Of a stretch of 64,000 nt of DNA, positions 45,994-55,797 are shown piece by piece (position 1 is the first letter of the stretch; each line of letters opens with the position of its first letter). The notes below the pieces were generated by a model, which worked only from the letters and a program-made list of their open reading frames with translations, was not told the DNA's origin and did no database searches. Source of the stretch: Marivivens aquimaris (GTDB lineage: Bacteria; Pseudomonadota; Alphaproteobacteria; Rhodobacterales; Rhodobacteraceae); the NCBI RefSeq assembly GCF_015220045.1, contig NZ_JADBGB010000001.1, positions 1,393,001 through 1,457,000 of the forward strand, read 5' to 3'. A program made the translations under genes and the position numbers.

Positions 45994-46560
45994 TCAGGCG
46001 CTCAGTTCTTTGACGACCGTGGCATATCCACCCGCATCGAGAAAAGCCTGTTCCTCGGGCGTGGTTTCGCGGCCCAAGGCATCGTTGCGATACGGGAAGC
46101 GGCCGAAGTCGCGGATGATCTTGCGGTGCGCTTTGGCGTGAACGACGTTGCCGTCCGTTTCCATGCGGGTCGAGAACAGGTCCACCGAGCGGTCCTGATC
46201 CACGATGTTCTCCGAATGCATCAGCGGCAAATAGAAGAACTGGCGGGCATCGCCCTCGATCTCCATGTCCCAGCCGCGATCCATCGCCATTTTTGCAGTC
46301 GAGCGGGCCACTGGGTCCATCTCGAACGACCGCGCATCGCCGCGGAACATATTGCGGGGAAACTGGTCGAGCAGGATGATATAGGCGAGCGCACCGCGCG
46401 CATCGGTGAGCCAGTGGCCGAGGGCGCCAGCGCGCGCTTCTTCCCAAGTGATCAGGTAGCGCGCGCGGATGGCATCGTCGATCTCCTCGCCGCCTGCGTA
46501 CCAGCCCTTGGGGCCAAGCTCGTCAATCCAGTAGGCGAGGATATCGTCGGTCATGCTCAT
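45994..46560 (-). CDS. DUF924 family protein
   Basis: The 188-residue helical protein has the family segments LLDQFPRNMFRGDARSFEMD, FFYLPLMHSEN, and HRKIIRDFGRFPYRNDALGRE. The function is unknown; the family resembles TPR-like folds. The start overlaps the stop of the upstream MFS gene by 4 bp, so the two are co-transcribed. Confidence 0.88.
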   Translation of the reverse strand: MSMTDDILAYWIDELGPKGWYAGGEEIDDAIRARYLITWEEARAGALGHWLTDARGALAYIILLDQFPRNMFRGDARSFEMDPVARSTAKMAMDRGWDMEIEGDARQFFYLPLMHSENIVDQDRSVDLFSTRMETDGNVVHAKAHRKIIRDFGRFPYRNDALGRETTPEEQAFLDAGGYATVVKELSA

Positions 46561-47813
46561 GTATTTTCGTCCTCTTCGGCCTGACCCCAGACCTCCTGCG
46601 CGACTTCGACAGCCACGGGCGTTGCGGTCTGCATCATGACCGGAGCCATGTTGCTCTGGTCTTCGGATTCGAGGTTCGGCGTGCTGCGCTGGGTCATACG
46701 CCAGATCGCGTAAACGCCGAGGCCGAACAGCAGGAACGAGATGTAAGCCCAGTAGCCGTTAGGACCGATGTTATCCATGACGTAACCCACGATCAGCGGG
46801 CCTACGATCGCTCCGACCCCGTTGATGAACAGAAGGCCGCCGGATGCGCCCGCCATGTCTTCGCGCGAGAGGTAGTCGTTACAGTAGGCGATCAGCAGCG
46901 CGTAGAGCGGGTTTGAGGTGCCGCCTGCGGCCACCGCTGCGATGACGACGAACCAGTAACTATCGGTCAGAACGCCGATGAAGGCACCTGCCCCGCCGAT
47001 GAGCGACAGGATTGCGATCAGCCAGCGGCGGTCCATGCGGTCCGAGATCAGGCCGACGGGATACTGGAGCAGCAACGCCGCGATGTAGATCGTCGAGATC
47101 ATGATCGAGATTTGCGGAACGGTCATGCCGACCTTCACGCCGTAGACCGCCGTCATACCGAACTGCGCCGCGAACACGCCGCCGAGTGCGAGCATCCCCA
47201 TGCAGGCCAGCGGCGAAATCTTGATCAGCTCGCGCACGGTGAGCGGCTTGGCCACTTCGAATGCAGGCGCGGGACGGACCGACAGAAGGATCGGTGCGAA
47301 AGCCAGCGAAACGAGGACCGACGGAATGACGAAGAGCACAAAGCCCGACACATCGCCCAGCGCTACGACATACTGACCGGCGACGATGCCGCCCATCTGC
47401 ATGATCATGTAGAGCGAAAGCGCCTTGCCGCGGGTTTCATTGGTCGCGCTGTCGTTCAGCCAGCTTTCAGCGGTGATATACACGCCGCAGAAGCAGAAAC
47501 CGATGATTACGCGGCCGATCGACCATGCCCACGGGTCCGCAAGCGTCGGATAGAGGATCAGGATCGCGGAAATGGTCGAGCCCATGGCGGCGAACACACG
47601 CACGTGGCCCACGCGCTGGATCATGCGCGGCGCCATGCGGGACGCGAACAGGAAGCCGAGGAAGTATGCCGAGATGATGATCGACATCTCGGTGGTCGAG
47701 AAGCCCTCGACCTCGCCCCGCAGGCCCAGAAGCGTGCCTTGCAGACCGTTACCGATCATCAACATGAAAATCCCGAGCAGAAGCGCCCAGGATGCGTTCA
47801 GTACCTGAAACAT
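46557..47813 (-). CDS. MFS transporter (YcaD-like)
   Basis: The 418-residue protein has twelve predicted membrane helices and resembles the YcaD/UMF branch (GLRGEVEGFSTTEMSIIISAYFLGFLFASRMAPRMIQRVGHVRVF). RVIIGFCFCGVYITAESWLND is characteristic of this group. The last 45 residues are hydrophilic and acidic. The substrate is unknown. The start is at 47813; no strong promoter was recognised in the 115-bp gap upstream. Confidence 0.88.
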   Translation of the reverse strand: MFQVLNASWALLLGIFMLMIGNGLQGTLLGLRGEVEGFSTTEMSIIISAYFLGFLFASRMAPRMIQRVGHVRVFAAMGSTISAILILYPTLADPWAWSIGRVIIGFCFCGVYITAESWLNDSATNETRGKALSLYMIMQMGGIVAGQYVVALGDVSGFVLFVIPSVLVSLAFAPILLSVRPAPAFEVAKPLTVRELIKISPLACMGMLALGGVFAAQFGMTAVYGVKVGMTVPQISIMISTIYIAALLLQYPVGLISDRMDRRWLIAILSLIGGAGAFIGVLTDSYWFVVIAAVAAGGTSNPLYALLIAYCNDYLSREDMAGASGGLLFINGVGAIVGPLIVGYVMDNIGPNGYWAYISFLLFGLGVYAIWRMTQRSTPNLESEDQSNMAPVMMQTATPVAVEVAQEVWGQAEEDENT

Positions 47814-47928
47814 ACTGTCCCCTTATATTTATGCGAGGAGCATAGCGCACAAGTCTTGAGCGGCCAGTAGGTGTGCGACAGAAATCTCCGCAAACCGACC
47901 TTCACTCGTGCACAGACTCTGTCGTGGT

Positions 47929-48981
47929 TCAGCTCTTGGGAATCAAAAGCGACGCGTCACCGTAACTGAAGAAACGATAACCGTTTGTGACGGCATGATC
48001 GTAAACGGCGCGGATTTCCTCCACGCCCAGCAGGGCCGAGACCAGCATCATCAGCGTGGATTTCGGCAGGTGGAAATTGGTCATCAGCGCATCGGCCACG
48101 CGGAAGGTGAAACCGGGGGTGATGAAGATATCGGTCGGTCCTTCCCACGGCGCGATGCCGTCGTCGGTCGCCGCGCTCTCGATCAGGCGCAGCGCGGTAG
48201 TGCCCACAGGAATGACGCGCCCGCCAGCGGCTTTGGTCGCGTTGATCTGGGCGGCGGCCTCTGCGGTCACCTGCCCCCATTCCGAGTGCATCTTGTGTTC
48301 GGAGATGTCGTCGACCTTCACCGGCAGGAACGTCCCTGCCCCGACGTGCAGCGTCACATAGGTGAACTCCACGCCCTTGGCGCGCAATGCGGCCAGCAAC
48401 TCGTCATCGAAATGCAGCGAGGCGGTCGGCGCAGCAACAGCGCCGGTGTTCTTGGCCCAGACGGTCTGGTAGTCCTCTTTGTCCTGCGCATCGGGCGCAC
48501 GGAGGGCAGCGATATAAGGCGGCAGCGGCATCGCGCCCGCCTCATTCAGCGCAGCGTCGAAATCATCGCCCGTCAGGTTGAACCGGATGGACGCCTGTCC
48601 CTCGTCACGGCTGACAACGGTGGCGGTCAGACGGTCGGAGAATACGATGTCCTCCCCATCCTTCACCTTCTTCAGCGGCTTCAGGAGCGCACCCCAAGTG
48701 CCATCAGCCTTCGGCTCCAGCAGCGTGACCTCGATCTGTGCCTGCACGGGGCCTTGCGCACTGTCGCGGTGACGGGTGCCGGACAGACGCGCAGGGATCA
48801 CCCGCGTGTCGTTCAGCACCAGACGGTCGCCCGCCTCCAGTACGTCCAGCAGGTCGGTGACGCGCTTGTCCTCGATCTCGGACCCTCTGGCGACAAGCAG
48901 ACGCGCGGAACTGCGCGGCTTGGCCGGACGCGTGGCGATCAGCCCCTCGGGAAGGTCGAAATCGAAATCACTCAGTTTCAC
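47929..48981 (-). CDS. queA: tRNA preQ1(34) S-adenosylmethionine ribosyltransferase-isomerase
   Basis: QueA builds epoxyqueuosine in tRNA, using the ribosyl part of SAM. The 350-residue protein matches along its length: [71 protein letters not shown] and [19 protein letters not shown]. It starts 9 bp after the stop of the large AsmA-like gene, suggesting co-transcription. Confidence 0.97.
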   Translation of the reverse strand: MKLSDFDFDLPEGLIATRPAKPRSSARLLVARGSEIEDKRVTDLLDVLEAGDRLVLNDTRVIPARLSGTRHRDSAQGPVQAQIEVTLLEPKADGTWGALLKPLKKVKDGEDIVFSDRLTATVVSRDEGQASIRFNLTGDDFDAALNEAGAMPLPPYIAALRAPDAQDKEDYQTVWAKNTGAVAAPTASLHFDDELLAALRAKGVEFTYVTLHVGAGTFLPVKVDDISEHKMHSEWGQVTAEAAAQINATKAAGGRVIPVGTTALRLIESAATDDGIAPWEGPTDIFITPGFTFRVADALMTNFHLPKSTLMMLVSALLGVEEIRAVYDHAVTNGYRFFSYGDASLLIPKS

Positions 48982-48990
48982 AGGCGCATC

Positions 48991-51900
48991 CTATTCGCTC
49001 AGATCAGGCGGAGGCCGTCGGAAAATCTCGCGGAACATGCCGGGGGTGAACATCGACAGCGGGTTCACCATAATCGTCATGTCGTCCTTGGTTCCGCCGA
49101 GGTTGTAGTTGAACCCGATCAACCCCTCGCCGCGCCGTGTCAGGAACGAGCCGAGGCCGTTGATCAGATAGATTGGCGAAACCACGCCCTGAAAATCCAT
49201 GGCTCCGGTCGCGAGCGTGTAGACCCCGTCGAGCGAAATGCCAAGCCCCGGCCCGACGGCGCTCAGACTGCCCAGAATAAAGTTGTCGGGCGTCAGGCGG
49301 AATTCGCCATCGACGTTTGTAAACAAGAGCCCTTGGCCATCAAGCTGCGTCAGAAGACCGATGATGCTTGCCGCATCCAAGAGGGCCGCCAGCGCGGGCG
49401 CTTCCTGCACACGCAGGTCTGTAATTTCGAACGTGCCGTCATAGACGCCCTCGTCAGGCCCGCTTTCGAGCCAGAGGTTCATATTCCCGCCCGACGCGTT
49501 CCTCATCAGCCCCGCAGCGGAGAGCACCTCGCCGCCGTTCTGGGCGTTCATCTCAAGCGCGATGCCATTGGCGCTCGGGCGGATCTGGGCGACGATGGGC
49601 GCCTCTCCGTTCACGTCCCCTTCGAGCGTACCGCGCAGGCCGCCGTTGGTGTCGAACACACCCCGCAGGTTATCGACGCGGATGCTGTCCGAGATGACGA
49701 GCGTATCTAGAAACGCACTGATCGGCCCGCCGCCATCACCAGAGCCGCCGAACCGCGCGCTCCGCAGATCGAGCGATCCACCTTTGAGCGCGATGGCCGG
49801 CGCTTGCCCCGCCCCGCGCGGCGTGATGGTCACAGGCGCGTTCAGCCAGTTGCCGACACGCACGCGGGAGAACTCGGCCGATTGCAGACCGCCCGCGCCC
49901 AACGTGAGGAAACCCGACGCCTCCAGCCCCGGTGCGGTCATGTCGATGCTTTCGATCCGCGCAGGGTTGCTCAGGACACCGCTGATCGACAGGTTGCCAG
50001 TAGAGGATGCAGGTTTCACCCAGTCGATCCCCGCAATCGCGACCCGCGCGCCCTCCATGTTGGTCTCAAGCGTAAAGCGCGGCGCCTCGTTGTCGATCAG
50101 GTCGATCCCGAGCCGCCCCCGCGCCTCACCGCTCACCGCATCATCGGGCAGCGCGATGTTGAACTCGGCCAGCGACTCGCGGGTCAGCGTCACTTCCGCA
50201 TCCAAGCGGCTGCGGCGCGGCGCATCGGGGCCAAGCTGGCGGCTCCACGTCACGCTCATCGGCGCATCACCCACACGGGCATCGCCCGACGCGCGCAGCA
50301 CCGTGTTATCGACGTGCACATCCACCCGCCCCGCCGTCACAGTGTGATCGGGGACAAAGTGGGTCGAGCGCATGTTGGTAATCACCGCGTCCGTGGAATA
50401 GCGCACCAGTTCTGGCGGCACATTCGGCATCAGCGGCATATCGAGGATCGTCTTCACCCGCGCCCGCCCGTCCGCCATCGTCACGGGCTGGTTCGCTTTG
50501 GTCAGGAACTGCATCGGCGGCAGGTCGATGACGGACAGCGCGGCGGTCACGGTGCTTTCGGTGAAAAGCTCCATATGCGCGTTCGGGACACGTTCGCGCG
50601 TGTCGAGGATCGTGAACTCCGACCCCGCCACGTCCACATCACCCCCTTGAGGCGCGCGCATCGTGCCTTTGTCCAGCCGCAGGGTCATCGAGTGATCGTA
50701 AAGCGTCGAGAACCCCGTCGCGTCCTCGATCACCGGCAGGAACGGCATCGGCGTGAACACCGCATCCGAGAAACTGCCGCTCGTGCTGATCTCGGGCTTC
50801 TTTCCCGCATGGAACCGCATCGCCACGACCATATCGTGCAGGGTCGCTTGGCGGAGGTTCTCGGTAAACCAGCGTTTGTTGTTGGGTTTGAACGTCTCCG
50901 GCCAGTAGGACAGCAGCGGCATCGGGTCGACGTCGTCGCCCATGAGGTCCGCATCCACCTCCCAGCCGTCCGGCCCGGTCCGCACCTGCCCGCGCCCGTG
51001 GACGTTCTGCCCTTGGACAGTGAGCGCGTAGTTCCCAACGTCGATGCGGAACGGCTCCAGCGACAGGCGGAAGTCGGCAGAGGCACGCTCGAACGTCAAC
51101 GGCTCGTCGTAGGTCTCACCGGGGTTGAAGCTGAGGTTGTTGACGGTGAACTGGCTTTCGAACACCTGCGGCCAGCCGTCGGCATCCGCGCCGCGCAAGT
51201 ACGCCTGCCCGCTGGCGGTAAACGCCCCCCAGCCCGTCTCGGCCTCGACGCGGGTAAAGCGGACCGCTTGGCCCTTGGGATCGTATGTCAGATAGGTTTT
51301 TGCCGCGCCGATCGGGATCGGGTTCGTGTCGGGAGACGGCTGGATCGCGCCATTCTCGACCGAGATTGAAGCGAACAGCGGCCCCAGATTGCCGTCATCG
51401 TCGATGCTGCCCCTCAGCGACGCTGTGATCGGTGCGTCCAGCACCGACAGCCACCCCAGCGCGGGCGACTGGCTGGCAAGGTCCGCTGCCATGCCGTCAA
51501 CCACGGTAAAGCCCATGGATGCCGCTCGCCCGCTCTTGGGGCTGTCGACATTGATATCCACGCGGGTCGCATAGGACCGCCCCGACAGCAAGAATGCGGA
51601 GGCACGCAGCGATGCCACCTCGCCCCGCATATCCAGCAGCGCCGAGCCCCCGTCGAGCGTCCAGCTCCGCCCGGCCCGTGCGTCGGCGTAGTTGACGATG
51701 ACGCCCTCTGCGCGGACGGTTTCCAGCGCCTCCAGCAGCGGATGCGCCAGCAGCGCGTCGGCCTGATCCACCAGTTCGATAAACGATGCCGCCTCGCCCG
51801 CAGGCTCCGCACTCGCATCGAACGCCAGCGCGACCGAACCGTCAGACCGCCGCCGCAGCCCGATCTGGGTAGAGCGCAGAACGACCTCCTGCACCAGCAC

Positions 51901-52299
51901 CTCGTGTTTCAGCACCAGCCCGCGCGGGGAAATCAGCACATCGGCCGAGGGGACACGGGCGATGACTGTCGATTGCGCATCGCGCAGCACCACGTTCCGC
52001 ATCCGAACACGGGGGTGCAGATCGTCGCTGATCACCAGCTTGATCTGGCCGAATTTGAGGGTGCCGCCGCTCAGGATTTCTGCCGCCGTGCTCTCCAGCC
52101 GCGCTTGCAGCCATGACGGCGCGGTCACTTCGCGGCCCACGAGCGTGACACTGGCGACCAACGCGAAAACAATAGGAATAGCGAGGATGATCAGGAACGC
52201 ACGGACGGCAAAGCGCAGCTTGCGGAACTTCGGACGCACAGGTTTGGACACAGCATCCGCCGCTGGCGCGATGTCATCGTCCACGTCTTTCCCCGTCAT
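48991..52299 (-). CDS. AsmA/YhdP-like large envelope protein
   Basis: The 1102-residue protein has one N-terminal membrane anchor (about residues 29-52, FAVRAFLIILAIPIVFALVASVTLV) and a long beta-rich periplasmic part. The C-terminal LTQLDGQGLLFTNVDGEFRLTPD and GVVSPIYLINGLGSFLTRRGEGLIGFNYNLGGT segments fit the AsmA-like/DUF3971 proteins, a bridge-like family linked to lipid transport between membranes. ATG at 52299 (MTGKDVDDD) has an AAGGGG site; codons further upstream belong to the opposite-strand peroxiredoxin and DUF455 genes. It leads into queA. Confidence 0.85.
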   Translation of the reverse strand: MTGKDVDDDIAPAADAVSKPVRPKFRKLRFAVRAFLIILAIPIVFALVASVTLVGREVTAPSWLQARLESTAAEILSGGTLKFGQIKLVISDDLHPRVRMRNVVLRDAQSTVIARVPSADVLISPRGLVLKHEVLVQEVVLRSTQIGLRRRSDGSVALAFDASAEPAGEAASFIELVDQADALLAHPLLEALETVRAEGVIVNYADARAGRSWTLDGGSALLDMRGEVASLRASAFLLSGRSYATRVDINVDSPKSGRAASMGFTVVDGMAADLASQSPALGWLSVLDAPITASLRGSIDDDGNLGPLFASISVENGAIQPSPDTNPIPIGAAKTYLTYDPKGQAVRFTRVEAETGWGAFTASGQAYLRGADADGWPQVFESQFTVNNLSFNPGETYDEPLTFERASADFRLSLEPFRIDVGNYALTVQGQNVHGRGQVRTGPDGWEVDADLMGDDVDPMPLLSYWPETFKPNNKRWFTENLRQATLHDMVVAMRFHAGKKPEISTSGSFSDAVFTPMPFLPVIEDATGFSTLYDHSMTLRLDKGTMRAPQGGDVDVAGSEFTILDTRERVPNAHMELFTESTVTAALSVIDLPPMQFLTKANQPVTMADGRARVKTILDMPLMPNVPPELVRYSTDAVITNMRSTHFVPDHTVTAGRVDVHVDNTVLRASGDARVGDAPMSVTWSRQLGPDAPRRSRLDAEVTLTRESLAEFNIALPDDAVSGEARGRLGIDLIDNEAPRFTLETNMEGARVAIAGIDWVKPASSTGNLSISGVLSNPARIESIDMTAPGLEASGFLTLGAGGLQSAEFSRVRVGNWLNAPVTITPRGAGQAPAIALKGGSLDLRSARFGGSGDGGGPISAFLDTLVISDSIRVDNLRGVFDTNGGLRGTLEGDVNGEAPIVAQIRPSANGIALEMNAQNGGEVLSAAGLMRNASGGNMNLWLESGPDEGVYDGTFEITDLRVQEAPALAALLDAASIIGLLTQLDGQGLLFTNVDGEFRLTPDNFILGSLSAVGPGLGISLDGVYTLATGAMDFQGVVSPIYLINGLGSFLTRRGEGLIGFNYNLGGTKDDMTIMVNPLSMFTPGMFREIFRRPPPDLSE

Positions 52300-52392
52300 C
52301 CTGCCCCTTGGCCCCTTTATCTTTGCCGGACCTGTCCTAAACTGCACTTTGTCATGCAAGTGGCCGAATATCAAAAGCAATCGGAGGTTACC

Positions 52393-52866
52393 ATGAGCCA
52401 TCAACGCCCCGCCGAAGGCGATCAGGCACCCGAATTCACTCTGCCCCGTGACGGTGGCGGCTCGGTTAGCCTGTCGGATTACCAGGGCAAACCCGTCGTC
52501 CTCTATTTCTACCCCAAGGACGACACCCCCGGCTGCACCAAGGAAGCTATCGCCTTTACGGATATGGTCGACGATTTCGCCGCTGCGGGTGCCGTCATCC
52601 TCGGCGTGTCGAAAGACCCCGTGAAAAAGCACGACAAATTCATCGCCAAGCACGAGTTGAAGATCGCGCTGCTGTCCGACGAGGAAAGCGATATGTGCGA
52701 ACGCTACGGCGTCTGGGTGGAAAAGAACATGTACGGCAAAACCTACATGGGCATCGAACGCGCCACGTTCCTTATTGGTGCGGACGGCAAGATCGCGAAG
52801 GTCTGGCCCAAGGTCAAAGTACCCGGACACGCCGAGGCGGTTCTGGACGCCGTCAAAGCCCTCTGA
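52393..52866 (+). CDS. bcp: Thiol peroxidase, Bcp/PrxQ type
   Basis: This cytoplasmic peroxiredoxin reduces organic hydroperoxides using thioredoxin. The 157-residue protein has the peroxidatic cysteine C48 in YPKDDTPGCTKEA. The residue five positions on is not cysteine, so the classic PrxQ resolving cysteine is absent and a 1-Cys or other mechanism applies. ATG at 52393 follows GGAGGT. It is divergent from the AsmA-like gene. Confidence 0.94.
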   Translation: MSHQRPAEGDQAPEFTLPRDGGGSVSLSDYQGKPVVLYFYPKDDTPGCTKEAIAFTDMVDDFAAAGAVILGVSKDPVKKHDKFIAKHELKIALLSDEESDMCERYGVWVEKNMYGKTYMGIERATFLIGADGKIAKVWPKVKVPGHAEAVLDAVKAL

Positions 52867-52927
52867 CTTGACCTCTGGCGGATGACGCGGCACTCCCGCG
52901 TCGTCCGAATACCTTAGGGAGCCGCCC

Positions 52928-53788
52928 ATGCCGACGTTGACCGAAATGGCCTGCGAAGTCCTCAGCACCGCCGATGGCCGCGCCAAGACCGCCCTTTCGC
53001 GCAAATACGCCGCCGAGTGGGCCGCCTCCCGCAATGGCGGCACGCCCATCGAGGTCGGCATCGGCAACCCGCCGCTCCGCCCCGCGCGGCCTGAAAAGCC
53101 CGAACTGATGGCCCCCCGTGACGTGCCCCGCCGCCGCACAGGGTCCGAGGCTGGCCGCATCGCACTCCTGCACGCTGTTGCCCACATCGAACTCAATGCC
53201 GTGGACCTGCACTGGGACATCATCGCCCGCTTCGGCCACATCAAGATGCCCATCGGATTTTACGACGACTGGGTGAAGTCCGCCGACGAAGAGTCCAAAC
53301 ATTTCAATCTGATATGCGACTGTCTTGAAGAGATGGGCAGCCACTACGGCGCGCTCCCCGCCCACGCTGGCATGTGGCGCTCCGCCGAGGATACCGCTGA
53401 GGACATCATGGGCCGCCTCGCTGTGGTGCCTATGGTGCTGGAGGCGCGCGGCCTCGACGTGACCCCCGGCATGATCGAGATTTTCCGCAAGGCCGAGGCG
53501 ACAAACGCCGTCGAGGCGCTCGAAGTCATCTACTCCGAAGAGGTCCACCACGTCGCCTACGGATCGAAGTGGTTCCACTTCCTCTGCGGTCGCCACGATT
53601 TCGACCCCAAGGACGAATTCCACCGCCTTGTGCGCCACTACTTCCACGGCGTCCTCAAACCGCCCTTCAACGAAGAGAAACGCGCCGAGGCGGGTATCCC
53701 GCCGGACTTCTACTGGCCGCTCTCCGAAGACACGCCGGACCGCACCGCTTTGGGCAACAAAGCCTCGGCAGAAATTCGCGCAAAATAG
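52928..53788 (+). CDS. DUF455 ferritin-like protein
   Basis: The 286-residue protein belongs to the DUF455 family, which shares the ferritin-like di-iron fold with MiaE. Metal-ligand motifs are visible: HAVAHIELNAVDLHWD, DEESKHFNL and YSEEVHHVAYG. The GLDVTPGM segment is conserved in the family. The reaction is unknown; a hydroxylase or similar oxygen chemistry is a family-based inference. It lies 61 bp after bcp, co-directional. Confidence 0.87.
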   Translation: MPTLTEMACEVLSTADGRAKTALSRKYAAEWAASRNGGTPIEVGIGNPPLRPARPEKPELMAPRDVPRRRTGSEAGRIALLHAVAHIELNAVDLHWDIIARFGHIKMPIGFYDDWVKSADEESKHFNLICDCLEEMGSHYGALPAHAGMWRSAEDTAEDIMGRLAVVPMVLEARGLDVTPGMIEIFRKAEATNAVEALEVIYSEEVHHVAYGSKWFHFLCGRHDFDPKDEFHRLVRHYFHGVLKPPFNEEKRAEAGIPPDFYWPLSEDTPDRTALGNKASAEIRAK

Positions 53789-53915
53789 CGGAATCCCGAG
53801 TCTTTTCCGCCACTTCTGCGCAAAACTGTTGCAGCGCCTCCACACCTTGTCCTAACAAGACCGCGCGGGACGACGGGACGCCCCGCGAGAATAAAGAACT
53901 GATGGGGACAGGCTC

Positions 53916-55220
53916 TTGCGATCTCGCATGATGGCCAAAGTGCACCACGCACTGGAACGGCACTTTCCCGAACGTCGACTTTTTCTGCGTTCGGACAACG
54001 AAACACGGTTTATCAGGCTCCGCTCCGAAACCCAGCTTCTGATCTGGGTGGCAGGAACGATGCTGGTCGCTTGGACGATCATCGCCACCGCGATCATCAT
54101 GATGGACTCCATCGGCGCCGGTAACTTCCGCGCGCAGGCCCGCCGCGACCAGATCGAATACGAAAACCGCGTCAACGCGCTTTCCGATGAACGCGACCGC
54201 CGTGTGGCCGAAGCCGCCGCCGCGCAGGACCGTTTCTCGTCCGCCCTCGAACAGATTTCGATCATGCAGTCGCAGCTTCTGGCCTCCGAAGACGAGCGCC
54301 GCGAGCTGTCCACCGGCATCGACGTCATCCAGAGCAACCTGCGCCGCACGCTGGGCGAACGCCGCGAGCTTCAGCAGCGCGTGACCGCCATGTCCGCCGA
54401 AGGCTATGATCCCGCCGCCGCGCAATCGGGCGGCGCTGGCGACGAAACGCTGGACCTTCTGGCCGCAGCCCTCGCCGAAACCGCCGCAGAGCGTGACCAG
54501 ATCGAAGAAGACGCCCAAGGCGCTCTCGACCGCGCGGCAGAGGCCGAACTGGAACTGCGCCTCATGCAGGACCAGAACGAAGCCATCTTCCGCCAGATCG
54601 AAGAAGCCCTGAAAATCTCCGTCGAGCCGCTGGACAACATGTTCCGCGCCGCTGGCCTCAACCCCGACAACCTGATTGATCAGGTCCGCCGCGGGTATTC
54701 GGGCCTCGGCGGTCCGCGCATTCCGGTCAATCCGCTGGATGACGAGAACTACAACCCCGACGCCGAACGCGCGAACGCCATCATGGACTCGCTCGAACGC
54801 ATCGACCTCTACCGCATCGCCGCCGAACACGCGCCCTTCGCCATGCCCGTCAAATCCAGCTTCCGCTACAGCTCCGGCTTTGGCCGCCGCTGGGGCCGGA
54901 TGCACGAGGGCACCGATATGGCCGGCCCGATCGGCACCCCGATCTACGCCACCGCTGACGGAGTTGTGACCTTCGCAGGCTGGTCGTCGGGCTATGGTCG
55001 CCTCATCAAGATCCGCCACGACTTCGGAATCGAAACCCGTTACGGTCACCTGAACGACATTAAGGTCAGTGTCGGTCAAAGAGTCTCGCTTGGAGACCGG
55101 ATCGGTGATATGGGGAATTCCGGACGATCGACAGGACCGCACCTGCACTACGAGATCCGCGTGAACGGATCGCCACTAAACCCGATGACTTACATAAGAG
55201 CTGGACAAGATGTTTTCTAA
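53916..55220 (+). CDS. M23 peptidoglycan endopeptidase with coiled coil
   Basis: The 434-residue protein has one membrane anchor (about 42-62), a long coiled coil (about 70-235, rich in E, R, A and Q) and a C-terminal LytM/M23 domain. Zinc residues are H330 and D334 in HEGTDMAGP and the HLH motif H409-H411. It would cut peptidoglycan cross-links in the periplasm. The start is TTG at 53916, five bases after GGGGACAGG; ATG at 53928 is the alternative, but the residues before it fit the family's usual MRxR start. It overlaps the bactofilin gene by 11 bp. Confidence 0.9.
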   Translation: MRSRMMAKVHHALERHFPERRLFLRSDNETRFIRLRSETQLLIWVAGTMLVAWTIIATAIIMMDSIGAGNFRAQARRDQIEYENRVNALSDERDRRVAEAAAAQDRFSSALEQISIMQSQLLASEDERRELSTGIDVIQSNLRRTLGERRELQQRVTAMSAEGYDPAAAQSGGAGDETLDLLAAALAETAAERDQIEEDAQGALDRAAEAELELRLMQDQNEAIFRQIEEALKISVEPLDNMFRAAGLNPDNLIDQVRRGYSGLGGPRIPVNPLDDENYNPDAERANAIMDSLERIDLYRIAAEHAPFAMPVKSSFRYSSGFGRRWGRMHEGTDMAGPIGTPIYATADGVVTFAGWSSGYGRLIKIRHDFGIETRYGHLNDIKVSVGQRVSLGDRIGDMGNSGRSTGPHLHYEIRVNGSPLNPMTYIRAGQDVF

Positions 55221-55722
55221 AAGCAAGATCAACGAACCTGGCCCCAAGGCGACCGAAACCCCGACCCCGTCGCCCCTTTCGTCGAAGCCGTCCAGCCCTG
55301 CCCCGACCGACAGCAAGCTGACCTCGACCGCACCGAAAGCCAAGCCGCCCGCATCGATCCTTTCGTCGGATCTGCACGTCAAAGGCAACCTCAAGACCTC
55401 GGGTGATATCCAGGTCGAAGGCCAGGTCGACGGCGACATCCGCGCCCACCTGCTGACCATCGGCGAAAGCGCCACCATCAAGGGCGAAGTCGTTGCAGAC
55501 GACGTCGTGATCAACGGCCGCATCATCGGCCGCGTCCGTGGCCTGAAGGTCCGCCTCACCTCGACCGCCCGCGTCGAAGGCGACATCATCCACAAGACCA
55601 TCGCGATCGAATCCGGCGCCCACTTCGAAGGCTCGGTCCAGCGTCAGGACGACCCGCTCAGCACCACCGGCGGCGCCAAGCCGAAAATGCCGGCAGTCGC
55701 TTCGGACGAAGTGAACAGCTGA
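55210..55722 (+). CDS. bacA: Bactofilin
   Basis: The 170-residue polymer-forming cytoskeletal protein has a proline-rich disordered N-terminus (about 10-50) and the bactofilin right-handed beta-helix core (about 52-150: SSDLHVKGNLKTSGDIQVEGQVDGDI). Bactofilins form filaments that localise envelope enzymes. The start lies 11 bp inside the M23 peptidase gene, so the two are translationally coupled, the same pairing known in other bactofilin systems. Confidence 0.93.
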   Translation: MFSKSKINEPGPKATETPTPSPLSSKPSSPAPTDSKLTSTAPKAKPPASILSSDLHVKGNLKTSGDIQVEGQVDGDIRAHLLTIGESATIKGEVVADDVVINGRIIGRVRGLKVRLTSTARVEGDIIHKTIAIESGAHFEGSVQRQDDPLSTTGGAKPKMPAVASDEVNS

Positions 55723-55748
55723 TCCGCGGGATCATCGGAAAAATGAAA

Positions 55749-55772
55749 GGCGCCCGCTGCGGCGCCTTTTTT
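55749..55772 (+). terminator. Intrinsic terminator after bactofilin
   Basis: GGCGCC pairs with GGCGCC around CGCTGC, followed by T6. Confidence 0.85.
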
Positions 55773-55797
55773 GTTGGTTTGAATAGCTCGACTTTAC

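Noticed and set aside
52300..53253. In-frame upstream extension of the AsmA-like gene (318 more codons)
   Set aside because: It lies antisense to bcp and the DUF455 gene; the membrane anchor and ribosome site support the start at 52299.
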